Source: an uncultured Ruminococcus sp. (GTDB taxonomy: Bacteria > Bacillota > Clostridia > Oscillospirales > Ruminococcaceae). Taken from it: a stretch of DNA of 21,278 nucleotides. The stretch's first letter is position 1, and each line of letters starts with the position of its first letter. This document shows, one piece after another, positions 13,856 through 21,224 of the stretch. The stretch lies in assembly GCA_900550695.1 (NCBI GenBank), contig URTF01000035.1:1-21278 (forward strand), read 5' to 3'. Both the position numbers and the translations under genes were made by a program. The notes beneath the pieces are model-generated. The model was not told the DNA's origin. It searched no databases and worked only from the letters and a program-made list of their open reading frames with translations.

Positions 13856-15022
13856 ATGTCAAATAAAAAGAAGAATAAAAAAACTGCCGTTCGGCGACGC
13901 AAAAAGCAGCTTTCACCCGAAGCGAAGCGGCGGCAGCGTGCGGCTCAGGCTAAAATAGGTTCATTTCTCGGCGTTGCGGCACTCGTTGTCGGAGTTGTCG
14001 TGATGATAACGATAGGCAACAACAGTGAAGTTCCGCTCGAAATTCAGACGGACGGTTATGTCTGCCTTGAAACGCAGGACGGGAGCAGCACACAGACCGT
14101 CATTGACGAAAACGGCGAGGTCATTGAGGTGCAGAATATCACCGAAGCCGCCGAACCCGAAGACCCTCTTGCCGAAAATATACGCAAAATAAAGATAGAT
14201 ATCCCCGAAACTCTCCCCATAGATATGGTCATTCGTTCGGAGTACGCTATCGTCTACGATTCGACCGCAAACAAGGTGCTTTATGCGAAAAATGCGGACG
14301 AAAAATGCTATCCTGCGAGCACAACGAAAATTCTCACCTCTGCTGTAACTATTAAAAATGCGGCAGACGATATGGTTTTTAAGGTCGGTGATGAGCAGAG
14401 TATGGTCAACGAGGGTTCAAGCCTTGCGATGCTCAGTGTCGGAAACGAGCTTGATCTGAAAATGATCGTTGACGGAATGATGCTCCCCTCGGGCAATGAC
14501 GCTTCATACTGCGCAGCGGCAAATATCGGACGTGTACTCGGCGAGGACGAAAACCTCTCCGCTGACGGTGCTTTGAAGCTTTTTATGGACGAAATGAACA
14601 AAACGCTGAAAAACATCGGCTGTGAAAACACTCATTTTTCTGCGCCCGATGGTTTCCATGATGCCGACCACTACACCACCGTCAAGGATATGCTCCGTGT
14701 AACACTCTATGCACAGCAGTTCCCTCTGCTCCTCGAATCGGCTTCAACGCCGAGCGAGTATGTGACGTTTCTTTCGGGCGAGGGCGCTTCGTGGGAAAAT
14801 TCCAATAAGCTTATCCACGATTACAGCGATTGCTATTATATGTATGCGAACGGAATGAAAACGGGTATGACCGATGAAGCAGGCTACTGTGTTGTTGCGA
14901 CCGCAAGGCGTTTTGACCACGATGTTGTGTGCATAGTCTTCGGTGCGTCTGCATCCGATATACGCTGGAACGATACAATAGCGCTTCTTGACGCTGCCTT
15001 TGTACAGATCAGAACAAATTGA
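13856..15022 (+). CDS. D-alanyl-D-alanine carboxypeptidase (S11, PBP5-like), membrane-anchored
   Basis: The 388-residue protein begins with a very basic cytoplasmic stretch of about 33 residues, then one membrane helix (about 36-54), an acidic linker and an S11 penicillin-binding domain. The three active-site motifs are present: STTK with Ser155 and Lys158, SGN (212-214) and KTG (335-337). It would trim the terminal D-Ala of peptidoglycan stem peptides on the outer face. Unlike PBP5 it uses an N-terminal anchor, and no C-terminal amphipathic helix is seen. Start ATG 13856 follows TGAGGT by seven bases. It lies 10 bases before ung, whose ribosome binding site overlaps this gene's stop, so the two are co-transcribed. 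Confidence 0.92.
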   Translation: MSNKKKNKKTAVRRRKKQLSPEAKRRQRAAQAKIGSFLGVAALVVGVVVMITIGNNSEVPLEIQTDGYVCLETQDGSSTQTVIDENGEVIEVQNITEAAEPEDPLAENIRKIKIDIPETLPIDMVIRSEYAIVYDSTANKVLYAKNADEKCYPASTTKILTSAVTIKNAADDMVFKVGDEQSMVNEGSSLAMLSVGNELDLKMIVDGMMLPSGNDASYCAAANIGRVLGEDENLSADGALKLFMDEMNKTLKNIGCENTHFSAPDGFHDADHYTTVKDMLRVTLYAQQFPLLLESASTPSEYVTFLSGEGASWENSNKLIHDYSDCYYMYANGMKTGMTDEAGYCVVATARRFDHDVVCIVFGASASDIRWNDTIALLDAAFVQIRTN

Positions 15023-15032
15023 GGAAATGAAA

Positions 15033-15704
15033 ATGGTCAATATAGGAAACGAATGGGACGAACTTCTTAAAGGCGAATTCGACAAGGAATACTACCTCAG
15101 ACTCAGGCAGTTCCTTATCAGCGAGTATTCGCAATACAAAATTTATCCGAATATGTACAACATTTTCAATGCGCTGAAATATACATCTTACAGCGATGTT
15201 AAAGCGGTAATTCTCGGACAAGATCCATACCACCAGCCGGGTCAGGCGCATGGACTTTGCTTTTCCGTGCAGAAAGGCACACCTCAGCCGCCCTCGCTCC
15301 AGAATATTTTCAAGGAGCTGAAAAGTGACCTCGGCATCGAACCTCCGCACCACGGTGAGCTTATCTCGTGGGCGCAGAACGGAGTTTTGCTTATGAACAC
15401 GGTGCTGACCGTCCGTGAGGGACAGCCGAATTCGCACAAGGGCAAAGGCTGGGAAATTTTCACCGACCGAGTTATACAGCTTCTCAATGAGCGAGAAAAG
15501 CCGATGGTTTTCATACTCTGGGGCGGAAATGCACGCTCGAAAAAGTCGCTAATAACAAATCCTGCACACCTTATCCTCGAATCTCCGCACCCAAGTCCGC
15601 TTTCCGCTTACAACGGATTTTTCGGCAACAGACATTTTTCAAGGACGAACGAGTTCCTTGTTTCAAAGGGCATTGAGCCTATCGACTGGAGAATACCCGA
15701 ATAA
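15033..15704 (+). CDS. ung: Uracil-DNA glycosylase, family 1
   Basis: The 223-residue protein carries the family-1 motifs GQDPYH (62-67, catalytic Asp64) and HPSPLS (from His186), with LLMNTVLTVREGQPNSH between them. It removes uracil from DNA to start base-excision repair. Start ATG 15033 lies eight bases after GAGG; the ATG two codons earlier is too close to that site. It follows the carboxypeptidase gene by 10 bases. Confidence 0.96.
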   Translation: MVNIGNEWDELLKGEFDKEYYLRLRQFLISEYSQYKIYPNMYNIFNALKYTSYSDVKAVILGQDPYHQPGQAHGLCFSVQKGTPQPPSLQNIFKELKSDLGIEPPHHGELISWAQNGVLLMNTVLTVREGQPNSHKGKGWEIFTDRVIQLLNEREKPMVFILWGGNARSKKSLITNPAHLILESPHPSPLSAYNGFFGNRHFSRTNEFLVSKGIEPIDWRIPE

Positions 15705-15742
15705 AAAATTGCCGTTTGGCGTTGATCCAAACGGCATTAATT
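15704..15742. terminator. Bidirectional terminator between ung and the SpoIIQ-like gene
   Basis: TGCCGTTTGG (15710-15719) and CCAAACGGCA (15727-15736) form a perfect 10-bp stem with a 7-base loop. The minus strand then reads ATTTTTTATT, a good T-run for the SpoIIQ-like gene. The plus-strand tail TTAATTAT is weaker but could serve ung. Confidence 0.82.
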
Positions 15743-15751
15743 ATAGTAGCA

Positions 15752-16462
15752 TTAGCTTCCTTCACCCGAGATAAGAGCAATAGGGTCGATCCACTCGCCG
15801 TTCTTTTTGAGTGCGAAATGAAGATGTGTTTCATCGTCAATTTCGCCCTCGGCGGTGTCACCGATGCTGCCGATAACAGTTCCTGCGGAAACGGTCTGAC
15901 CCGAGGTCACGGCGATATCCTCCGAAAGATTGGAGTAAAAGCCGATAAGTCCGCTGCCGTGGTCGATCTCAACGGTCGCACCGAGCATAGGGTCGTTGTA
16001 GACCTGCGTTACCGTGCCCGAGGTCATGCTCTTGACCTTTTCGCCCATTTTGCCTGCGATGTCAACGCCGTCATGAGTTTTCCATACATTGAGCGTTTTC
16101 GACTTGACAAGCTCACCGCCCGAAAATTCGCAGACGATCTCGCCGTTCACGGGACGGACGAAAACATTGTATGCACTGCTTTTCTGCGTCTGCTCGGTCT
16201 CGGCAGGTTGCTCGGTCGCAGTTGTTTCCTCGGGAGTTTTCTCGGTCTTTTTGACCTGTTCCTGCTCGGCGTTTGCCTGCTTCGCACCGTCTGACTTTTC
16301 GGTAACGCTCGGCTTGTTCATATCGATAAGCTCCTCATTGAGCTTGTCTGCCGCCTTTCGGTAGGAATAAAGTCCTATACCGCCTGCCGCAAGGATACAA
16401 ACGCACAAAGCGGATATAAAGCCTTTTCCGCCGAGATTTTCTTTGCTGAAAAATTTTTTCAT
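15752..16462 (-). CDS. SpoIIQ-like LytM/M23 protein with substituted catalytic His
   Basis: The 236-residue protein has a short cytoplasmic start, one membrane helix (about 14-33), a Glu/Thr/Lys-rich linker (about 50-97) and a C-terminal LytM (M23) domain. Zinc ligands are kept: His130 and Asp134 (HDGVD) and His215 (HLHF, with His213). The position normally holding the catalytic His in the YxHLS motif reads YSNLS, Asn178. The layout resembles SpoIIQ, the forespore half of the engulfment channel with SpoIIIAH, where the LytM domain can be structural. Activity is therefore doubtful. It is monocistronic, convergent with ung and divergent from the AlkD-like gene. A non-sporulation M23 envelope protein is the alternative. 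Confidence 0.75.
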   Translation of the reverse strand: MKKFFSKENLGGKGFISALCVCILAAGGIGLYSYRKAADKLNEELIDMNKPSVTEKSDGAKQANAEQEQVKKTEKTPEETTATEQPAETEQTQKSSAYNVFVRPVNGEIVCEFSGGELVKSKTLNVWKTHDGVDIAGKMGEKVKSMTSGTVTQVYNDPMLGATVEIDHGSGLIGFYSNLSEDIAVTSGQTVSAGTVIGSIGDTAEGEIDDETHLHFALKKNGEWIDPIALISGEGS

Positions 16463-16573
16463 TGGTTATGTCCACCTTTCATTAAATAGGTAACTTATTA
16501 TAAGGCAAAAGCCTTTTCAAAGCATAGTTTTGACAGCAATGCTATTTTTATACCAAAAACATAGGAGAAATTT

Positions 16574-17266
16574 ATGAGCGATATCATAAAAGAGATAGAA
16601 ACCGAGCTTTTTGCGCTCCAAGACGAAAAATACCGTGATTTCAACGCCTCGCTCGTGCCGACTCTTGACAAAAACAGCTTCATCGGCGTTCGCAGCCCCG
16701 AGCTTCGCAGGCTTGCAAAAAAATATGCGAAAGATGATCGCATCGAAGCGTTCCTTTCCGCACTTCCTCATAAATATCAGGAGGAAAACACTCTCCACGG
16801 CTTTATAATTTCGCTTGAAAAGAACTTCGATAAAGCAATAGCGGAGACCGAACGCTTTCTGCCGTATATAAACAACTGGGCGGTATGCGACGGGACTTCA
16901 CCTAAAATTTTTGGGAAAAACAAGCCTAAACTGCTTGAATATATAAAAAGGTGGATAAAGTCGGACGAGACCTACACCGTTCGCTTTGCCATGGGAATGT
17001 TGATGCGGCATTTCCTTGATGAAGAATTTGAACCGTGGCAGATGGAGCTTGTCATTTCGGTCGAATCGGAGGAATATTATATCCGAATGATGCAGGCATG
17101 GTATATGGCGACCGCACTTGCGAAGCAGTATGATGCCGCTTTTGAGGTGATAAAGGCGAAAAAGCTTCCGAAACAGACGCACAACAAGTCGATACAAAAG
17201 GCTGTTGAAAGCTACCGTATCACGGACGAACGGAAAGAGATCTTGAAAGGGTATAGGATAAAATAA
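16574..17266 (+). CDS. DNA alkylation repair protein, AlkD-like
   Basis: The 230-residue all-helical protein resembles the HEAT-repeat DNA glycosylase AlkD/AlkC group. NNWAVCD (Trp102, Asp106) and YTVRFAMGML (Arg137) match the Trp, Asp and Arg that line the AlkD DNA cleft, with the same Trp-to-Asp spacing. It would remove bulky or positively charged alkylated bases. Start ATG 16574 follows AGGAG by six bases. No clear promoter was recognised in the 111 bases shared with the divergent SpoIIQ-like gene. Confidence 0.88.
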   Translation: MSDIIKEIETELFALQDEKYRDFNASLVPTLDKNSFIGVRSPELRRLAKKYAKDDRIEAFLSALPHKYQEENTLHGFIISLEKNFDKAIAETERFLPYINNWAVCDGTSPKIFGKNKPKLLEYIKRWIKSDETYTVRFAMGMLMRHFLDEEFEPWQMELVISVESEEYYIRMMQAWYMATALAKQYDAAFEVIKAKKLPKQTHNKSIQKAVESYRITDERKEILKGYRIK

Positions 17267-17305
17267 GGGAGCAAATTCTGCGGCAGCTTTTTCATTTCCC
17301 TTTGT

Positions 17306-17323
17306 GCTGGGTGCCGCCCCAGC
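17306..17323 (+). other. Hairpin ahead of the UDG-superfamily gene
   Basis: GCTGGG and CCCAGC arms with a 6-base loop and no T-run. It lies at the boundary between the GC-richer AlkD gene and the AT-rich patch. Confidence 0.35.
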
Positions 17324-17334
17324 GTGGTGATAAA

Positions 17335-18009
17335 ATGAATTTAACTGAACTAAATAAGAAATATGATGAAATGCAGCTCAAATATGGAGACCCGAACTTA
17401 AAATCAATTTTTTATGGCGGATGTAATGAAAAGCCCGACATATGTTTTGTTTTTATGAATCCAACAGGGAAAAATATAGCCTCATATCCTGACTGGGCAG
17501 GCATACGGGCACCATGGATCGGTACTAAGAATATTTGGGATTTATTTGTCGCTATTGGAAAATTTGATGAAGGAATTTATAAGGAAATAAAGAAACGAAA
17601 GCCAAAGGATTGGACACCAGAATTTGCAAATCAGGTATATTCGGAGATAACTAGAAATAAAATCTTTTTAACAAATTTAGGAAAATGTACCCAGACGGAC
17701 GCTACATTGATATCTAACAAAATATATTTTGAGTACTTAGCGTTGCTTGAAAGGGAAATTGAAATAATAGCACCAAAAGTAATTGTGCTTTTCGGGAATC
17801 AAGTGAGTACTGTTTTCCTAAACCAGAACATATCTGTTTCTCAGTGCAGAAAGAAACAATTTGCCAAAGATATTGGTGGTAAGGCTTTTAAGTGTTTTCC
17901 AGTCTTTTATCCTGTCGGAAACGGACGTGCTAATATAGGTAAATCTATTGAGGATATTAAGTGGATTTACGAAAATGTCCTATCTACAGAGGGTGAAAAA
18001 CAATGTTGA
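17335..18009 (+). CDS. UDG-superfamily protein (unassigned uracil-DNA glycosylase-like family)
   Basis: The 224-residue protein has a UDG-like first motif FVFMNPTGKN (about 38-47, compare GINP of MUG and GQDP of Ung) and RAPWIGTKNIWDLF. The centre reads KVIVLFGNQVS, and the end carries VFYPVGNGRANIG, where UDGs have their His/Ser-Pro loop. The catalytic His of HPS is not obvious, so activity on uracil is uncertain. Start ATG 17335 is chosen over an upstream one; the ribosome binding site (GTGGTG) is weak. The gene is clearly more AT-rich than its neighbours, with many AAA, ATA and TTT codons, which suggests transfer. It overlaps the next gene by 7 bases (ATGTTGA). Confidence 0.75.
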   Translation: MNLTELNKKYDEMQLKYGDPNLKSIFYGGCNEKPDICFVFMNPTGKNIASYPDWAGIRAPWIGTKNIWDLFVAIGKFDEGIYKEIKKRKPKDWTPEFANQVYSEITRNKIFLTNLGKCTQTDATLISNKIYFEYLALLEREIEIIAPKVIVLFGNQVSTVFLNQNISVSQCRKKQFAKDIGGKAFKCFPVFYPVGNGRANIGKSIEDIKWIYENVLSTEGEKQC

Positions 18010-18314
18010 TTGTATTTGAGGAATTTGATAACTGCGGTAAGACAACCATAGTGGAAATGCTTAAGGATTATTTCGTTCATGTGGGAAAACATGCAGAGTT
18101 CACAAGAGAATTTGAAACAAATATCGGTATTGTCATTAAAGAAATGGCACAGGCTGGATCATTGGACACTATATTAAAATCATATCTGTTTGCAGCAGAC
18201 CGACATATTCGGACATCGGGACAGTTTAGATCTGGGGGAGAAAATGAATATTTCCGCATTACGTTGCATATCCGTTTGAAATTTGCGAGGAGTAGTTTTG
18301 CCGAAATGAGTTGA
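18003..18314 (+). pseudogene. tmk: Thymidylate kinase-like protein, 3'-truncated
   Basis: The open frame gives 103 residues; full thymidylate kinases have about 205-215. The first 70 fit: P-loop FEEFDNCGKTT (5-15, with Glu where Gly is usual), TREFETNIG in place of TREPGGT, and LFAADRHIR matching the LLFAADRxxH motif. After residue about 72 the similarity stops and the tail (SGGENEYF...) is not kinase-like. The second substrate loop and LID are missing, so it cannot be a normal enzyme. It starts inside the end of the UDG-like gene with GAGGGTG eight bases ahead, so the pair was translationally coupled. A deletion with the downstream SGNH promoter region as the new junction is likely. Confidence 0.72.
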
Positions 18315-18338
18315 CATTTTCCGCATTTCGGCTATAAT
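18300..18338 (+). promoter_or_regulatory. Promoter with flanking inverted repeat for the first SGNH hydrolase gene
   Basis: TTGACA (18311-18316), a 16-base spacer and TATAAT (18333-18338). Perfect 9-bp arms GCCGAAATG (18300-18308) and CATTTCGGC (18324-18332) enclose the -35 box and touch the -10 box. A dimeric repressor bound there would block the promoter. Confidence 0.7.
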
Positions 18339-18374
18339 TATATTAGGAAAATTAACAGTATAGGAGTTATAATT

Positions 18375-19145
18375 ATGTTTGATATCGATTTTTCAAAGCT
18401 TCATTTCGGCGTTGACGGCGACAGCATCACGCAGGGCAACCAGTGGTCTTATCATGTTTACAAAAATCTCGGCTTTGCTTCGCACCACAATGTTGCGGTC
18501 GGCAGCTCCGTTTGGTATAAGAGAGTTCTGACCTGCGAAAAGGGCAGCGTTGAAACTCAGGATTTCAATGCCCCCGATTTTGCGGGAATAAGCGACGGCT
18601 GGGAGCCTACGGACGACCTCGTTGAATTGCAGAAGCGCGCTAACAACTGCGCAGTTGTACATATCCAGCGCTTTATCGCAGAGGTAAAGAGCGGCGAACA
18701 CCCTGTTCCCGACGTTTTTGCATTCGCAATGGGTACGAACGACCTCATTGGCGACCTCGGTGATCCCGAAAAGGCTCTTACGGGAAAGTCGCTTGAAAAC
18801 AATGAAAAAATCGACCTTTTCACCGAGGCGGGAGCTATGCGCTGGTGCTTGCAGACGATAATGGAGGAGTATCCGCTGGCGAGAGTTTTTGTGCTTACGC
18901 CAATTCAGACCGCAACGCCCGAGCATAACGCAAAGATCGAAAAGCAGATCGAAATTATGCGCAGGGTCGCAGGTGCAATGAGTGCGCAGGTCATCGACTG
19001 CTTCCACAACAGCGGTATATGCGAAAAGTTCGAGGTCATCGGCGGCACGGGCAAGTATCTCCGTGACGGACTTCACCCCGATGTTCCCGGACAGACCCTT
19101 GAAGGCGCTTACGCATCGAAGGAAATTCGCAACAATATGTTTTAA
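18375..19145 (+). CDS. SGNH/GDSL-family hydrolase
   Basis: The 256-residue protein shows all four SGNH blocks: GDSIT (Ser17), AVGSS (Gly43), GTND (Asn122) and DGLHPD (Asp231, His234). It has no signal peptide, so it would act in the cytoplasm as an esterase or deacetylase, probably on an acylated sugar or lipid. Start ATG 18375 lies eight bases after AGGAG. It has its own promoter and terminator. A second, unrelated-length SGNH enzyme follows. Confidence 0.9.
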   Translation: MFDIDFSKLHFGVDGDSITQGNQWSYHVYKNLGFASHHNVAVGSSVWYKRVLTCEKGSVETQDFNAPDFAGISDGWEPTDDLVELQKRANNCAVVHIQRFIAEVKSGEHPVPDVFAFAMGTNDLIGDLGDPEKALTGKSLENNEKIDLFTEAGAMRWCLQTIMEEYPLARVFVLTPIQTATPEHNAKIEKQIEIMRRVAGAMSAQVIDCFHNSGICEKFEVIGGTGKYLRDGLHPDVPGQTLEGAYASKEIRNNMF

Positions 19146-19167
19146 TTAAGACAAGACCGATAAAGAC

Positions 19168-19202
19168 AAAAGCCGCACGAAAAGTATGCGGCTTTTGATT
19201 TT
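19168..19202 (+). terminator. Intrinsic terminator after the first SGNH hydrolase
   Basis: AAAAGCCGCA (19168-19177) and TGCGGCTTTT (19187-19196) pair perfectly with a 9-base loop, followed by GATTTTA. Confidence 0.8.
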
Positions 19203-19222
19203 ACAGTTTAAAGGAGAAAACT

Positions 19223-20374
19223 ATGGAAAACCTAAAGTGGGTGTGCGCATGGGGAAATGCTATCTCTATCGCAGAACGCAGACCCGAGAACTACGCAAAG
19301 GATCTGACGCTTCGCTACCCCGTCAGCATACCCTTTGCAGGAGATAAAATCCGTCTGCATTTCGATAACTTCTGTTCAAGCGAGGACGTTATCCTCAACC
19401 GTGTGAGCGTTGCCCTCGGCGCAGGCGGCAGCCTTATCCACCCCGAAACCTCGACCCCCGTTACATTCGGCGGCAGACCCGATGTTATTCTTCACGCAGG
19501 TGAGGACTTATACAGCGATGAGATCGAATTCACCGTCGGCGCAGGTGATGATATCGCAGTTTCGTTCTATCTCAAAGGCTTCACCGAGATGCGTTCGGGC
19601 GTTGTTATCACGGGTCCGCTTTCGAGAGCGTTCTTCGCTATCGGCGACTGTACGCAGGAAAAGGAACTCCCAGAGGACACCTCGAAAACAACGAACACAT
19701 ACTATTTCCTTTCGGGCGTTGACGTTCTCACGAGTGACGAGAACAAGGCGCTGATCTGCTTCGGCGACTCTATCACGGCGCAGAGCTGGCCCGACTATCT
19801 GCTTATCCGCACAGCGGCGCTCGGTCTGACGCACCGCTCCGTTATAAGACGTGCGGCGAGCGGCACAAGAATCCTCCGTCAGTATGACAACATCACCTAC
19901 GATTCCTACGGCTTGAAAGGCTCGGTGCGTTTTCCCCGTGAGATCAAGGTCGCAGGGGCAGACGGCGTTCTCATTCAGCACGGCATCAACGACATTATCC
20001 ACCCCGTCGGCGTAATGGAGAACAAGTTCCGTCCGTGGAGCGATCTTCCGACTGCGGACGATCTTATCGAGGGTATGAGAGGCTACATAAAGACCGCCCG
20101 TGAGCAGGATCTCAAAGTCTACGCAGGAACGCTTCTTCCTATCTACGGCTGGCGAACCTATGCCGATTTCCGTGACAAGCTCCGCTGTGAGTTCAACGAC
20201 TGGATAAGGACTACGGACGAGATCGACGGCTGTGTTGATTTCGATGCGGCACTTCGTGACCCCGAAAATCCTGCCGCTTTTGCCCCCGGCTATGACAGCG
20301 GCGACCACCTCCATCCGAGTGCAAAGGCTTATGAAAAAATGGCGGATGTAGTCCCCGAGGAGCTTTTGCGATGA
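19223..20374 (+). CDS. SGNH/GDSL-family esterase with N-terminal beta-sandwich domain
   Basis: The 383-residue protein has an N-terminal beta-rich domain (about 1-165) and a C-terminal SGNH domain with GDSIT (Ser183), AASGTR (Gly214), HGIND (Asn256) and DHLHPS (Asp361, His364). This two-domain layout is common in carbohydrate esterases that remove acetyl groups from polysaccharides or their fragments. No signal peptide is visible, so an intracellular oligosaccharide substrate is likely. Start ATG 19223 follows AAAGGAG. No promoter was recognised after the upstream terminator. It overlaps the TraX-like gene by 4 bases (ATGA). Confidence 0.88.
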   Translation: MENLKWVCAWGNAISIAERRPENYAKDLTLRYPVSIPFAGDKIRLHFDNFCSSEDVILNRVSVALGAGGSLIHPETSTPVTFGGRPDVILHAGEDLYSDEIEFTVGAGDDIAVSFYLKGFTEMRSGVVITGPLSRAFFAIGDCTQEKELPEDTSKTTNTYYFLSGVDVLTSDENKALICFGDSITAQSWPDYLLIRTAALGLTHRSVIRRAASGTRILRQYDNITYDSYGLKGSVRFPREIKVAGADGVLIQHGINDIIHPVGVMENKFRPWSDLPTADDLIEGMRGYIKTAREQDLKVYAGTLLPIYGWRTYADFRDKLRCEFNDWIRTTDEIDGCVDFDAALRDPENPAAFAPGYDSGDHLHPSAKAYEKMADVVPEELLR

Positions 20375-21114
20375 CGAAAAAAATAAATGGCTTGACCTCG
20401 TTCACTCTCCATATCCTTGCGATGCTTTTTATGCTCTGTGACCACCTCTGGGCAACGCTTTTCCCTGCGGCAGAGTGGCTCAGCTGCATCGGCAGGCTTG
20501 CATTTCCGATATTTGCATTTATGATAGCGGAGGGTTATTCTCATACTTCAAACGTGAAAAAATACGTTCTTCGGCTTCTGATATGTGCAGTGATAACCGA
20601 AGTTCCGTTCGACCTTTTCTACGGCGGAACGGTGTTCTATCCGTTTCATCAGAATGTACTGTGGACTTTTCTCATTGCTCTGCTCACAATAATCCTCATC
20701 GAAAAGGCGCTAAAGTTGAAAAAGCGTTTTCTCGGCTGGGTGCTGGCGGCGGTCACAGTGCTTGTCAGCTATGCTGTGGGAACGCTTGCAATGGTCGATT
20801 ACTACGGCGCAGGCGTACTGACGGTGCTTGTGTTTTACTTTTTCCGTGAGCGGAAGTGGCAGAACTTTGCGGCGCAGTTCGTATGTCTTGCCGTGATAAA
20901 CATCGGTATGCTCAAAGGAATGTACTACACGTTTTCTTTCGCAGGACACGAATTTGAGCTTGCACAGCAGGGTCTGGCGCTCCTTGCGCTTATCCCGATA
21001 TGGCTTTACAAAGGCGGGCGAGGATATCATTCACGGTGGTTCAAGTGGTTCTGCTATGCTTTTTATCCTGCACATCTGATGATATTATATATTGTTTTAA
21101 ATGTTCTGACGTGA
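20371..21114 (+). CDS. TraX-family membrane protein (probable acyltransferase)
   Basis: The 247-residue protein has about eight hydrophobic segments and TraX landmarks: an early HILAMLFMLCDHLWA, then IGRLAFPIFAFMIAEGY, and a late YPAHLMILYIV. TraX of the F plasmid acetylates pilin; chromosomal relatives in Clostridia have no pilus and are of unknown substrate. It is translationally coupled to the SGNH esterase by an ATGA overlap, which suggests paired addition and removal of acyl groups on one molecule (inference). Confidence 0.88.
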   Translation: MTKKINGLTSFTLHILAMLFMLCDHLWATLFPAAEWLSCIGRLAFPIFAFMIAEGYSHTSNVKKYVLRLLICAVITEVPFDLFYGGTVFYPFHQNVLWTFLIALLTIILIEKALKLKKRFLGWVLAAVTVLVSYAVGTLAMVDYYGAGVLTVLVFYFFRERKWQNFAAQFVCLAVINIGMLKGMYYTFSFAGHEFELAQQGLALLALIPIWLYKGGRGYHSRWFKWFCYAFYPAHLMILYIVLNVLT

Positions 21115-21117
21115 AAG

Positions 21118-21155
21118 ATTCCCCAAGAAGAAATTTTCTTTTTGGGGGATTTTTA
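21118..21155 (+). terminator. Intrinsic terminator after the TraX-like gene
   Basis: A long stem (ATTCCCCAAGAAGAA with TTTTCTTTTTGGGGGAT, few mismatches) followed by TTTTTA, directly after the stop codon. Confidence 0.85.
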
Positions 21156-21191
21156 CGGTTGTGGGTCAACGGGTTTGACAAGATCCCGTAG

Positions 21192-21212
21192 GGGCGGATT
21201 CTATATCCGCCC
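21192..21212. repeat. Short palindrome GGGCGGAT-TCTAT-ATCCGCCC
   Basis: Perfect 8-bp arms with a 5-base loop inside the phrase CGTAGGGGCGG...CCGCCCG. It resembles a small interspersed palindrome seen between genes in many Clostridia. It is beside the third MITE-like copy. Confidence 0.5.
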
Positions 21213-21224
21213 GTTCACAAATAA

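Noticed and set aside
15716..16294. 192-codon plus-strand open frame opposite the SpoIIQ-like gene
   Set aside because: It is antisense to a clear LytM-domain gene, starts in the terminator hairpin and has no protein-like motif; its length reflects codon bias of the true strand.
16497..16530. Promoters in the SpoIIQ-like/AlkD-like divergent gap
   Set aside because: A TATAAT on the minus strand has no matching -35 box, and a plus-strand TTGACA has its best -10 only 13 bases away, so neither was called.
18393..19076. 227-codon minus-strand open frame opposite the first SGNH hydrolase
   Set aside because: The plus-strand gene has all four SGNH blocks, a promoter, a ribosome binding site and a terminator; the antisense frame has none.
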